From assembly GCF_030053115.1 (NCBI RefSeq), contig NZ_CP125619.1, positions 4,909,501 through 4,973,500 on the forward strand: a stretch of DNA of 64,000 nt, in the 5' to 3' direction. Shown here in pieces: positions 53,282 to 62,199 of this stretch. The first letter of the stretch is position 1. Each line of letters opens with the position of its first letter. The position numbers and the translations under genes are program-made. This stretch comes from Pseudomonas svalbardensis (GTDB lineage Bacteria; Pseudomonadota; Gammaproteobacteria; Pseudomonadales; Pseudomonadaceae). The notes beneath the pieces were generated by a model. The model was given only the letters and a program-made list of their open reading frames with translations. It had not been told where the DNA came from and did no database searches.

Positions 53282-53444
53282 TTTTATCGTCGGGCTCTTT
53301 CTGCAACTGTTCCCACAACTCGGCGGCACCGGGAAACTCCGTGCCGTCTTCGGGGCTCATGTCATCCGGGTCGTAACGACTCAAACACCCTTCGCCCAAC
53401 GTGGCAGGAGCCTTGGATGTCGCTTTGTCGAGTGGATCGGCCAT
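53268..53444 (-). CDS. Small acidic hypothetical protein
   Basis: This 58-residue acidic protein starts MADPLDKATSKAPATLGEG and contains SRYDPDDMSPEDGTEFPG. GAGGA lies 7 bases before this ATG, while a preceding ATG (53450) is too near the site. I do not recognise a characterised family. It overlaps the 3' end of the UPF0104 gene by 14 bp on the opposite strand and is followed, on the same strand, by purU. Confidence 0.55.
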   Translation of the reverse strand: MADPLDKATSKAPATLGEGCLSRYDPDDMSPEDGTEFPGAAELWEQLQKEPDDKTKPV

Positions 53445-53530
53445 GGTCATGTCCTCAGTGCAGAAACGGCGAAGGGCCTGAAGCGATTGAACGCCCAGGC
53501 CCTTCGAATTTCAACTGTGTTGTATGGCTA

Positions 53531-54379
53531 TCAGAACACGACGGTTTTGTTGCCGTGCACCAGCACCCGATCTTCCAAGTGATAACGCAGACCACGGGCC
53601 AGCACCATCTTTTCGACGTCCCGACCGAAACGCACCATGTCGTCGATGCTGTCACTGTGGCTGACGCGAACGACGTCCTGTTCGATGATCGGACCGGCAT
53701 CCAGCTCTTCGGTCACGTAGTGGCAAGTAGCGCCGATCAACTTCACGCCACGCATCGATGCCTGGTGATACGGCTTGGCACCGACGAACGACGGCAGGAA
53801 GCTGTGGTGAATGTTGATGACCTTGTGAGCATATTCGCGGCACAACGCGGGCGGCAGGATTTGCATGTAGCGGGCAAGTACGACCACTTCAGCATCGTGC
53901 TGTTTGACCAGGCGCGAGACTTCGGCGAATGCCGGCTCTTTATCCTGCGGATTGACCGGTACGTGGTAATACGGAATCCCGTGCCACTCGACCATGCTGC
54001 GCAAGTCGTCATGGTTGGAAATCACGCAGGAAATTTCGCAATCCAGCTCATCACTGTGCCAGCGATGCAGCAAGTCGGCGAGGCAGTGAGACTCGCGACT
54101 GGCCATCAGTACCACGCGCTTTTTCTGCTCGGTATCGGTGATGCGCCAGTTCATCGAGAACTCTTCGGCAATCGGTGCAAACGCTTCGCGAAAGGCATCG
54201 ATACCGAAGGGCAGCGAATCGGCACGAATTTCGTGACGCATGAAGAACCAGCCACTGAGATTGTCCGAGTGATGGCTCGCTTCAGTGATCCAGCCGTTAT
54301 GTGACGCCAGAAAGTTACTGACTTTAGCAACGATGCCGACGCGGTCCGGGCAAGCAATCACCAGCCGAAAAGTGCGCAT
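53531..54379 (-). CDS. purU: Formyltetrahydrofolate deformylase
   Basis: PurU hydrolyses 10-formyl-THF to formate and THF, balancing the C1 pool and supplying formate to PurT. The 282-residue protein has an N-terminal ACT domain (about 1-85) and a formyltransferase-like domain with the catalytic NIHHSFLPSF and the downstream aspartate in EELDAGPIIEQD. The start at 54379 (MRTFRLVIACPDRVG) is family-typical; the longer frame adds 50 unrelated residues. It relates to the gcv genes in this window through one-carbon metabolism. Confidence 0.95.
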   Translation of the reverse strand: MRTFRLVIACPDRVGIVAKVSNFLASHNGWITEASHHSDNLSGWFFMRHEIRADSLPFGIDAFREAFAPIAEEFSMNWRITDTEQKKRVVLMASRESHCLADLLHRWHSDELDCEISCVISNHDDLRSMVEWHGIPYYHVPVNPQDKEPAFAEVSRLVKQHDAEVVVLARYMQILPPALCREYAHKVINIHHSFLPSFVGAKPYHQASMRGVKLIGATCHYVTEELDAGPIIEQDVVRVSHSDSIDDMVRFGRDVEKMVLARGLRYHLEDRVLVHGNKTVVF

Positions 54380-54719
54380 GAGGGTCAAACTCCAGAACTT
54401 CGCAAAGGCGGCCATTCTAGCGATTGCGCAGCAAAACTGCAGTATTGATGACGTTTTACCCGACACAAAGGTAAGCGGCACAGGTTCTGGCAGCACCTGC
54501 AACCCGCGCGATGGTGTTCCTGTTGCCAATCTTCAAGTGCCCAATTGTGAATATTCGTGAAGACTGCATCACACTATTTAACTACACCGGCAATTTATGC
54601 CCTATTCACCGTAACTAATTTAAATAAAACTCCGGTTAAATGTTTACTTGGTGAAACACCCTGACTATTATTGCCGCACTGTCACCTGCCATCCAGCGCC
54701 CCAACATAAGGTAGTCCTC
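54380..54719. promoter_or_regulatory. AT-rich upstream region of mvaT
   Basis: This 340-bp gap contains the promoters of the divergent purU and mvaT genes. The 54540-54660 part is strikingly AT-rich (for example TAACTAATTTAAATAAAACT). MvaT binds AT-rich DNA, so autoregulation here is plausible. I see no coding region. Confidence 0.5.
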
Positions 54720-55097
54720 ATGTCCTTGATCAACGAATATCGCGCCACCGAAGAAGCTATCAAAGAGCTGCAAGCCCGTTTGAAGAACCTGTCCCAAGAC
54801 GACAAACTGCAAACCGAGCTGGAATTCGAAGGCAAACTGCGCACCCTGATGGGCGAGTACTCCAAGTCTCTGCGTGACATCATTGCGCTATTGGATCCAG
54901 AGTCCAAAACCAAAGCACCACGCGGCGGCGCAGTAAAAACTACTGGCACCAAGCGTGCTCGCAAAGTTAAACAATACAAAAACCCGCACAACGGTGAAGT
55001 CATCGAAACCAAAGGTGGCAACCACAAAACTCTGAAAGAGTGGAAAGCCAAGTGGGGCGGTGACGTGGTTGAAGGCTGGGCTACCCTGCTGGGCTAA
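54720..55097 (+). CDS. mvaT: H-NS-family xenogeneic silencer MvaT
   Basis: MvaT is a nucleoid protein that binds AT-rich DNA and silences foreign genes. The 125-residue protein has an N-terminal coiled-coil oligomerisation domain (about 1-60), a basic linker, and a C-terminal DNA-binding domain (KTLKEWKAKWGGDVVEGWATLLG). The ATG at 54720 follows AAGGTAGTCCTC; the longer frame at 54648 would add residues absent from the family. An autoregulatory AT-rich region lies upstream and a terminator downstream. Confidence 0.96.
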   Translation: MSLINEYRATEEAIKELQARLKNLSQDDKLQTELEFEGKLRTLMGEYSKSLRDIIALLDPESKTKAPRGGAVKTTGTKRARKVKQYKNPHNGEVIETKGGNHKTLKEWKAKWGGDVVEGWATLLG

Positions 55098-55130
55098 GCC
55101 GCAGCGCTTGTCGCGAACTCATCCGCGACA

Positions 55131-55163
55131 AAAAAGAACGCCAGCATCTGCTGGCGTTTTTTT
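55131..55163. terminator. Bidirectional terminator mvaT / sbcB
   Basis: AACGCCAGCA-TC-TGCTGGCGTT is a perfect 10-bp stem with A-rich and T-rich flanks. It lies between the convergent mvaT and sbcB genes. Confidence 0.9.
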
Positions 55164-55196
55164 ATGCCCGGAATTCAACCCCGGACATTTTCGATT

Positions 55197-56627
55197 TCAA
55201 AGATTCAAACGTTTGCGTAATCCTTCGACATAATTCTGCCATTCATTCAGCACCTCTCGCTGAAACGATGTAGCCGTAATACTCCATTGGGCTGCGGTGT
55301 CTACAAAAGTTTCCAGCGTATTTGGCGCCCCCCACTCGGGGGCTGACAAACGTTGCTGACAGAATATTCGCCAGCGTTCTTGCTCTTCGAAACTCAACGT
55401 ATCGGGGAAGTTGCGTGCGCGATATCGAAACAATAATTCCGGCAAGCGTTCATCATCGAAAGGCCATTGTTGTTGCGCTAATTGAGCAGGATCGGCAGAC
55501 CTGACTTGCTCACATAGGCGCCGATCCCGATCACCGATAAAACCATCGTATAACTGTTGCTCAGGGTCTTGGCTCGGGGTGAAATCTTCGCTGGCGTAAA
55601 TCGCCTGAACTTTATCTCGCCAAACTGTTTGTGCGTCACTTAGCCGCAGCGCGCGCTCTTGGTAGAGCGACATATCCAGCCCCAAACGTTGCTGATCTTC
55701 AGAGCGAAGTACCGACAACGGCGCCACCACCGGGCATTTATTGATGTGGATAAGTTTGAGCGGCACCGGCAACTCGCCCTCGGCCAAGTCATCGCGGCGG
55801 GTATACAGCCGTTGGCGCAAGGTGTCGGCATCAAGATCGAGCAAGCCCTGAGGATCCAGGTGCAGGTCACAGACAATCAAGGCGTTCTTGTTTCGCGGGT
55901 GCCAGGCCAAAGGCAGCACCACACCGACATAATTGCGCGCCGCTGAAAAGCGCCCCGAGATGTGCACCATCGGCTGCAACAGACGAATCTGATCCATCAC
56001 CTTTTGTTTACCGCGCAACTGAAACAACCAGTCATACAACTTCGGCTGCTTTTCCCGGATCAGACGCGCCAGGGCGATGGTGGCGCGAACGTCCGAAAGC
56101 GCTTCGTGAGCATTTCCGTGATCAATGCCATTGGCGGCGGTCAGGCGTTCGAGTTTGAGCGTTATCCGCCCCTCGTCGTCTGTCGGCCAAACGATGCCGT
56201 CAGGGCGCAAGGCATAGGCTGCACGCACCACATCGATCAGGTCCCAGCGGCTATTACCGCCCTGCCACTCGCGCGCATAAGGGTCGAAAAAGTTTCGGTA
56301 AAGACTGTGACGGGTCATCTCGTCATCGAAACGCAACGTGTTGTACCCCGCCCCGCACGTTCCGGGCGCAGCGAGTTGGGCATGCACCCGGGTCATGAAA
56401 TCGGCTTCGCTCAAGCCTTGCTCGGCCAGTCGACCGGGCGTGATACCCGTGATCGCACAGGCCGCCGGATGGGGCAGGATGTCTTCACTGGGCTGGCAGT
56501 AAAGGTTGACCGGCTCGTCTATTTCATTGAGATCGAAGTCAGTGCGAATCCCCGCCATTTGCAGCGGGCGGTCGCAACGGGGGTTGATGCCAGTGGTTTC
56601 ATAGTCGTACCAGAAGATAGAGGTCAC
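55197..56627 (-). CDS. sbcB: Exodeoxyribonuclease I
   Basis: SbcB is the 3'-5' single-strand exonuclease used in mismatch repair and recombination. The 476-residue protein has the DEDDh exonuclease domain in its N-terminal third (FWYDYETTGINPRCDRPLQ with the first D-x-E pair, and HEALSDVRATIALARL further on), then the SH3-like and helical C-terminal domains. The start at 56627 is MTSIFWYDYETTG. It is convergent with mvaT. Confidence 0.95.
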   Translation of the reverse strand: MTSIFWYDYETTGINPRCDRPLQMAGIRTDFDLNEIDEPVNLYCQPSEDILPHPAACAITGITPGRLAEQGLSEADFMTRVHAQLAAPGTCGAGYNTLRFDDEMTRHSLYRNFFDPYAREWQGGNSRWDLIDVVRAAYALRPDGIVWPTDDEGRITLKLERLTAANGIDHGNAHEALSDVRATIALARLIREKQPKLYDWLFQLRGKQKVMDQIRLLQPMVHISGRFSAARNYVGVVLPLAWHPRNKNALIVCDLHLDPQGLLDLDADTLRQRLYTRRDDLAEGELPVPLKLIHINKCPVVAPLSVLRSEDQQRLGLDMSLYQERALRLSDAQTVWRDKVQAIYASEDFTPSQDPEQQLYDGFIGDRDRRLCEQVRSADPAQLAQQQWPFDDERLPELLFRYRARNFPDTLSFEEQERWRIFCQQRLSAPEWGAPNTLETFVDTAAQWSITATSFQREVLNEWQNYVEGLRKRLNL

Positions 56628-56810
56628 GGGCTATTCCTGAACTGAAGATCGGCGAAGTCTAGGCGTTCACATCCCGCTCCGACCAGTAATCTCGTCATTC
56701 AATCACCTCCGGCCTCTTACCGTGCAATACATAGTTATGTCGTTTTCCCCCGAGAGGCTGCTAGCATCGGCCGGACATCGAATCGCGAACAGGCCACATC
56801 AAGGTTGCCC

Positions 56811-57536
56811 ATGCTCGAGACCACAGCACTGCCAAGGAAAGCGACGCTGTCCCCGCCACTGGATACGCGGTATCAAGTCGAAACGCCGGAAGGCATCGAC
56901 TTGCCACTGCGCCCGGCCGGGTTGATGGTTCGTGCGCTGGCGTTCTCCATCGATCTCGGACTGCGCGGGTTGATCGTCGGCCTGCTGTTCATTGTCCTGG
57001 CGTTCCTCGGAAAACTCGGTGCAGGGCTCGGCTCGATTCTATTGTTCGTGGTGAGCTGGTGGTACATGGTGCTGTTCGAAGTGCTCAATCAGGGTCGTTC
57101 GCCAGGCAAGCAATGGATGGGCCTGCGGGTGGTGCAGGACGATGGCACGCCGATCGGCTGGTCTGCTTCGCTGCTGCGCAACCTGCTGCGATTTGTCGAC
57201 ATGCTGCCGTTCGGCTATTTCCTCGGGGCCATCAGTTGCCTGCAACATCCCACCTTCAAGCGCCTTGGCGATCTGGCCGCCGGCACGCTGGTGATCTACC
57301 GCGAACAACCGCTCGCTCGACCACAACTGCCCGCCGTCCAGCCCCGGCGTCCGGCCTTTACGCTGACACTGACCGAACAACGCGCCATCCTCGGGTTTGC
57401 CGAGCGCCAGGGTGAACTCTCTGAAGCACGGGTCAAAGAGCTGGCGGCCATACTCGCGCAACCGTTGCAGGTGTCGGCGCCAGGGGCCGTGGACGAACTC
57501 AATGGCATCGCCCGCGGCTTGTTGGGCCCCACATGA
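56811..57536 (+). CDS. RDD family membrane protein, first gene of the MoxR operon
   Basis: This 241-residue protein has an N-terminal RDD-type part (RPAGLMVRALAFSIDLGLRG through GRSPGKQWMGLRVVQDDG) with about three or four membrane helices (about 45-145), and a soluble C-terminal tail (about 170-241). The function is unknown. The ATG at 56811 follows AAGGTTGCCC; an in-frame TTG at 56805 is less likely. The next gene overlaps by 4 bp (ATGA). Confidence 0.85.
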   Translation: MLETTALPRKATLSPPLDTRYQVETPEGIDLPLRPAGLMVRALAFSIDLGLRGLIVGLLFIVLAFLGKLGAGLGSILLFVVSWWYMVLFEVLNQGRSPGKQWMGLRVVQDDGTPIGWSASLLRNLLRFVDMLPFGYFLGAISCLQHPTFKRLGDLAAGTLVIYREQPLARPQLPAVQPRRPAFTLTLTEQRAILGFAERQGELSEARVKELAAILAQPLQVSAPGAVDELNGIARGLLGPT

Positions 57537-58510
57537 AGCAAAGCCTTTTCGAAAGTCGCCACAAGGCCGAATGGGAGCAATTTGCTCTCGTGCTTGAACA
57601 GCTGGAGCAAGGCAAGGAAGCAGAACGAGTCGCCGGTTTCCCCAGCGATTATCGTCGTCTCTGCCAGCATCTGGCGCTGGCCCAGGAACGTGGTTACAGC
57701 AGCTTTCTAATCGACTCGTTACAGCAACAAGTCTTGCGTGGGCATCAACAGCTCTATCGGCATCGCAGTCGACTGGGTGCCAACGTGCTGGGCTTCATCC
57801 TGGCTGACTTCCCGCGACTGGTGCGCGAACAGTGGCGCTTCGTGCTCGCCGCCAGCCTGATGTTTTTTGGCAGCCTGATCGGCATCGCACTGCTGGTGTA
57901 CCTGTTCCCCGACCTGGTCTACAACCTGATCCCGGCCGAGCAGGTCAGCGAGATGCAAGGCATGTACGACCCCGAGGCCGGTCACCTGGGGCGTTCGGCG
58001 GAACGGGCGGCCAGTGAAGACTGGGTGATGTTCGGTTACTACATCATGCACAACATCGGCATCGCCTTTCAGGCCTTCGCCAGCGGTTTGTTGTTTGGCT
58101 TGGGCAGCGCGTATTTCCTGTTCTTCAACGGTTTGATGATCGGCGCGGTGGCCGGGCACCTGACGCACATTGGCTACGGGCAAACCTTCTGGTCATTCGT
58201 GGTTGGCCACGGCGCCTTCGAACTGAGTGCTATCGCCCTGGCCGGTGCCGCCGGCCTGCAATTGGGTTGGGCATTGATCGCGCCGGGACGCCTGCCCCGC
58301 TCCGAAGCCCTGCGGTTGGCGGCGCGCAAAAGCGTATTGCTGATTTGCGGGGTCATGCTGTTTCTGCTGATTGCGGCGTTTATCGAAGCTTACTGGTCGT
58401 CCACGATCGGGGTCGCGCCAATGACCAAATACCTGGTCGGCGCAGCGCTCTGGTTGTTGGTGGCGGTTTATCTGCTGTTTGCCGGACGGACCCGCCATGC
58501 GCCTGAGTGA
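57533..58510 (+). CDS. SpoIIM-like (stage II sporulation protein M family) membrane protein
   Basis: This 325-residue membrane protein has an N-terminal cytoplasmic helical region (about 1-90) and about six to seven hydrophobic segments, including the SpoIIM-type core FMFFNG-like region (SAYFLFFNGLMIGAVAGHL) and FVVGHGAFELSAIALAGAAGL. Pseudomonas does not sporulate, so the role must be different from that of Bacillus SpoIIM. The start ATG overlaps the RDD stop, and its end overlaps the next gene. Confidence 0.88.
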   Translation: MKQSLFESRHKAEWEQFALVLEQLEQGKEAERVAGFPSDYRRLCQHLALAQERGYSSFLIDSLQQQVLRGHQQLYRHRSRLGANVLGFILADFPRLVREQWRFVLAASLMFFGSLIGIALLVYLFPDLVYNLIPAEQVSEMQGMYDPEAGHLGRSAERAASEDWVMFGYYIMHNIGIAFQAFASGLLFGLGSAYFLFFNGLMIGAVAGHLTHIGYGQTFWSFVVGHGAFELSAIALAGAAGLQLGWALIAPGRLPRSEALRLAARKSVLLICGVMLFLLIAAFIEAYWSSTIGVAPMTKYLVGAALWLLVAVYLLFAGRTRHAPE

Positions 58511-60041
58511 CGCCACGGTTGTCATCCGCCCGCGCACCACCTGGGAAGCCATGGACCTGGGCATCCTGCTGAGCCAGCGACACCGACGCCTGCTGATGAC
58601 CAGTTGGGCCATCGTGACCTTGCCGGTTTTCGCGCTGCTCAGTTGGGTGCTGTGGGATTCGCCCTCCCTCGCCGTGTTCATTTTCTGGTGGCTGAAACCG
58701 GCGTTCGACCGCCTGCCGCTGTACATACTGTCCAAAGCCATGTTTGGCGAAACGCCCACCCTGAAACAGGCGCTGTACCAATGGCCGCAGCTGCTCAAAC
58801 CGCAACTGCTGGCGAGTCTGACCTGGCGACGACTGAGCCTGAGTCGCAGTTTCCTGATGCCGGTGGTGCAACTCGAAGGGCTGAGTGGGCAGCCACGACA
58901 ACAGCGCTTGCAGGTGCTGTTGCAGCGCAACGCCGGTGCCGCACGGTGGCTGACCATCATCGGCGTACATCTGGAAACCGCGCTTTGGATCGGCCTGATG
59001 GTGCTGTTCTACATGTTCTTGCCGCAACAGGTCGAACTCGACTGGAGCTGGCAGACCTTGATCACCGCCGCCTCACAGGACTGGCGATGGCTGGAACACC
59101 TGACCAACGCCTTTTACGCACTGGTGCTCATTGTCTGGGAACCGGTTTATGTCGCCTGCGGCTTCAGCCTCTATCTGAATCGGCGCACGGTGCTGGAGGC
59201 CTGGGATATCGAGCTGGTGTTCCGCCGCATGCGCCAACGCTTGACCAGCGCCGCCGTCACCCTGCTGCTGGCGGCGTTTCTGTTGATGCCGACAGCACAA
59301 ACCGTGTGGGCCGCCGAGCCAGTCATTTCACCCGACAGCCCACGCCTGCTGGACCAGCCACTGACCAGTCAGGCATCCCGGGACAGCATCAAGGCGATCC
59401 TCGATCAGCCTCCGTTCAAGAACAAGGAAACGGTCACGCGCTATCGGTTTGGCGAGGACCAACCCGCCGTCGATAAGGCGGACGATGACAACGCCACCGA
59501 ATGGCTGGAGGCGCTGCTCAAGCTTCTGGACAACCAACACTTCGGCGCAGCGGCCCCGCTGATTGAAGTCGTGTTGTGGGGTGTCGTGATCGGTGCCATT
59601 GGTTTATTGATCTGGCATTACCGTGACTGGTTGCAAGCCTTCGTCAGCCGTCGACCGGCCTTGAACAGCAAGGTCGCGCGGCCGTTACCGCAACAGGCTT
59701 TCGGCCTGGACCTCAACCGCGAAACCCTGCCTGCCGACATCGCCGCCAGCGCCGAACGCCTCTGGCAAACCCACCCTCGCGAAGCCCTCGGATTGCTCTA
59801 TCGCGGTCTGCTCAGCCACTTGCTGCACGACTTCAACATGGCGCTGAAACCCGCCGACACCGAAGGCCAGGTCCTGGAGCGCATCGAACACCTGCAACAA
59901 CCTGCCTTGCTGGCCTTCAGTAAAAACCTGACCGGGCACTGGCAGAACATGGCCTACGGGCATCGCCTGCCTCCCGCGCATGTGCAACAGGAACTCTGTG
60001 ACGGCTGGCGAGCCTTGTTCGGCCCGGGAGCGTTGCGTTGA
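58497..60041 (+). CDS. DUF4129-containing membrane protein
   Basis: This 514-residue membrane protein has hydrophobic segments near residues 35-60, 160-180, 205-225, 260-280 and 360-385, and a C-terminal DUF4129-like domain (about 420-514, containing PREALGLLYRGLLSHLL). The ATG at 58497 lies inside the last codons of the SpoIIM gene (14-bp overlap), so it is translationally coupled. DUF4129 domains often occur beside transglutaminase or MoxR/DUF58 genes. Function not known. Confidence 0.85.
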   Translation: MRLSDATVVIRPRTTWEAMDLGILLSQRHRRLLMTSWAIVTLPVFALLSWVLWDSPSLAVFIFWWLKPAFDRLPLYILSKAMFGETPTLKQALYQWPQLLKPQLLASLTWRRLSLSRSFLMPVVQLEGLSGQPRQQRLQVLLQRNAGAARWLTIIGVHLETALWIGLMVLFYMFLPQQVELDWSWQTLITAASQDWRWLEHLTNAFYALVLIVWEPVYVACGFSLYLNRRTVLEAWDIELVFRRMRQRLTSAAVTLLLAAFLLMPTAQTVWAAEPVISPDSPRLLDQPLTSQASRDSIKAILDQPPFKNKETVTRYRFGEDQPAVDKADDDNATEWLEALLKLLDNQHFGAAAPLIEVVLWGVVIGAIGLLIWHYRDWLQAFVSRRPALNSKVARPLPQQAFGLDLNRETLPADIAASAERLWQTHPREALGLLYRGLLSHLLHDFNMALKPADTEGQVLERIEHLQQPALLAFSKNLTGHWQNMAYGHRLPPAHVQQELCDGWRALFGPGALR

Positions 60042-61201
60042 ACCGGCAACGCTGGCTGGCGGTCGGCGTGTTCATTGCCGTGCTATTGATCGCGCTGAGT
60101 GTTTATCTGTACGTCAAGGCAACGCCCTATCAGACAGACATCGATCACGGCCCCTCACCCGAAGCCCAGGCCAATCCTTACCTCGCTGCCGAGCATTTCC
60201 TGCGCCAACAGAACCTGACCGTCAGCCACGCCAATAGCCTCGACATCCTGCCCACCCTGGAGCCGCTTCAGCACAGTCTGTTGTTGCTCGGGGACCGGTA
60301 CAACATGACCCCGCGCCAGATCGATCAGCTATTGAACTGGACCCGGGCCGGCGGGCGTCTTTTGTTTGTTGCCCAGTCGCTGTGGGATGAAAAGACCGGC
60401 CAAAGCAATGATCTGCTGCTCGACCGGGTGCAGTTGCACCAGTCGCTGAGCAAAGACCTCAAGGACCCACCGCCCGCTATCGACGACGATCCTTACCCCA
60501 AGCTGACCAAGCTGTATCTGGAAGACGAAAACGCGCCGGCCTACGCTGGTTTTGATACCGCATTCCATCTCGAAGACCCGAAAAACCTCGCCCAGGCCTG
60601 GGCCAACAGCGGCAAGGCCACGCACATGATGCAGCTCAATCACGGGCTCGGTTCGATCACCGTGGTCACCGACGCCGACCTGTGGAAAACCCCGGCCATC
60701 GACCAATACGACAACGCCTGGCTGCTCTGGTACCTGACCGCGGACACGAACGTGACCCTGCTGTTCAATACCGATCACGACAGTCTTCTGACCTTGCTCC
60801 TGCGCTATTTCCCCCAAGCATTGGTCGCCCTTTTTGCCCTGATCGGTCTTGGCTTCTGGCACGTCGGCGTGCGCCAGGGTCCGCTGCTGGAACCGGCCCC
60901 AAGGGCGCGCCGCCAACTTCAGGAACACCTGCGCGCCAGCGCCGATTTCATGTTGCGCCGAAACGGTCAACAGCACTTGGTGCAAGCCTTGCAGCACGAC
61001 ATCTTGCGTCGTGTGCGGCGCCGTCATCCCGGTTTCGAACAACTCGGCGTTGCCGAACAATGGCTGGTGCTCGCACGCCTGACCGGGCAACCCACACGCG
61101 CAATCAGCCAGGCCATGAGCCCGCGACCGAAGCAGCGGCAGTCCAGCGCTGAATTCAGCCGTCAGGTCGCCCACCTGCAAACCTTGAGGAACGCCTTATG
61201 A
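60038..61201 (+). CDS. DUF4350-containing membrane protein
   Basis: This 387-residue protein has an N-terminal membrane anchor (about 5-27), a periplasmic or soluble GATase-like DUF4350 domain (about 40-260, with LLLLGDRYNMTPRQIDQLLNWTRAGGRLLFVAQ), a second membrane helix (about 258-280) and a basic C-terminal tail. The start is a TTG at 60038 overlapping the previous stop (TTGA), preceded by GGGAG. The next gene overlaps by 4 bp. Function unknown; the set fits the MoxR-cluster type. Confidence 0.83.
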   Translation: MNRQRWLAVGVFIAVLLIALSVYLYVKATPYQTDIDHGPSPEAQANPYLAAEHFLRQQNLTVSHANSLDILPTLEPLQHSLLLLGDRYNMTPRQIDQLLNWTRAGGRLLFVAQSLWDEKTGQSNDLLLDRVQLHQSLSKDLKDPPPAIDDDPYPKLTKLYLEDENAPAYAGFDTAFHLEDPKNLAQAWANSGKATHMMQLNHGLGSITVVTDADLWKTPAIDQYDNAWLLWYLTADTNVTLLFNTDHDSLLTLLLRYFPQALVALFALIGLGFWHVGVRQGPLLEPAPRARRQLQEHLRASADFMLRRNGQQHLVQALQHDILRRVRRRHPGFEQLGVAEQWLVLARLTGQPTRAISQAMSPRPKQRQSSAEFSRQVAHLQTLRNAL

Positions 61202-62199
61202 GTGAACAGATCGAGCCCGGCACACTGAGCCACGCTGCGCAGCAACGCCAACGCGCCAGCCAACTGGCCCAAGCGGTACGGACCGAATTACAGAAAGCCG
61301 TGATCGGCCAGAACACCGTGATCGACGACGTCCTCACCGCGTTGATTGCCGGCGGCCACGTACTGCTCGAAGGCGTGCCGGGGCTGGGCAAGACGTTGCT
61401 GGTGCGCGCCCTCGCCCGCTGCTTCGGCGGTGAGTTCGCACGTATCCAGTTCACCCCGGACCTGATGCCCAGCGACGTCACCGGGCACGCGGTGTACGAC
61501 ATGCAGACCGAGCAATTCAAACTGCGCAAAGGTCCGTTGTTCACCAACCTTTTGCTCGCCGACGAGATAAACCGCGCCCCGGCGAAAACCCAGGCCGCGC
61601 TGCTCGAAGCCATGCAGGAACGGCAAGTCACCCTCGAAGGCCGCGCCCTGCCCATCGTGCAACCGTTCATGGTGCTCGCCACGCAAAACCCTATCGAACA
61701 GGAAGGCACTTATCCACTGCCGGAAGCCGAGCTCGACCGCTTCATGCTCAAGGTGCGCATGGATTACCCCGATGCCGAGCAGGAATTGAACATGGTGCGC
61801 CAGGTCAGCCGCTCGACCCGGGCCGACATGCTCGACGTGCAACCGCTGCGCACGGTGTTGCAAGCCAAGGACGTGCTGGCCTTGCAGCGCATTGCCAGCG
61901 ATCTGCCGCTGGACGATCAGGTCCTCGATTACGCCGTGCGCCTGGCCCGCACCACCCGCAACTGGCCGGGCCTGATCCTAGGTGCCGGGCCTCGGGCCTC
62001 CATTGCCCTGGTGCGCTGCGCTCGGGCGCGAGCCTTGTTGCGCGGTGGCGAGTTTGTGATTCCGGATGACATCAAAGGCTGCGCTCTGGCGGTACTGCGT
62101 CACCGGGTGCGGATTGCCCCGGAGCTGGACATCGAAGGGCTGGACGTCGATCAAGTGCTCAAGCAACTGCTCGATCAAGTGCCGGCGCCACGCCTGTGA
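61198..62199 (+). CDS. MoxR-family AAA+ ATPase
   Basis: This 333-residue AAA+ protein of the MoxR type has Walker A GVPGLGKTLL near residue 61, Walker B LLADEINRAPAKTQAALLEAMQE near 120 and the sensor segment ATQNPIEQEGTYPLPEAELDRFML. MoxR ATPases act as chaperones that assemble or activate metal-binding or VWA-domain partners. The adjacent DUF58 protein has the VWA-like core usually paired with them. ATGA overlap with both neighbours. Confidence 0.93.
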   Translation: MSEQIEPGTLSHAAQQRQRASQLAQAVRTELQKAVIGQNTVIDDVLTALIAGGHVLLEGVPGLGKTLLVRALARCFGGEFARIQFTPDLMPSDVTGHAVYDMQTEQFKLRKGPLFTNLLLADEINRAPAKTQAALLEAMQERQVTLEGRALPIVQPFMVLATQNPIEQEGTYPLPEAELDRFMLKVRMDYPDAEQELNMVRQVSRSTRADMLDVQPLRTVLQAKDVLALQRIASDLPLDDQVLDYAVRLARTTRNWPGLILGAGPRASIALVRCARARALLRGGEFVIPDDIKGCALAVLRHRVRIAPELDIEGLDVDQVLKQLLDQVPAPRL

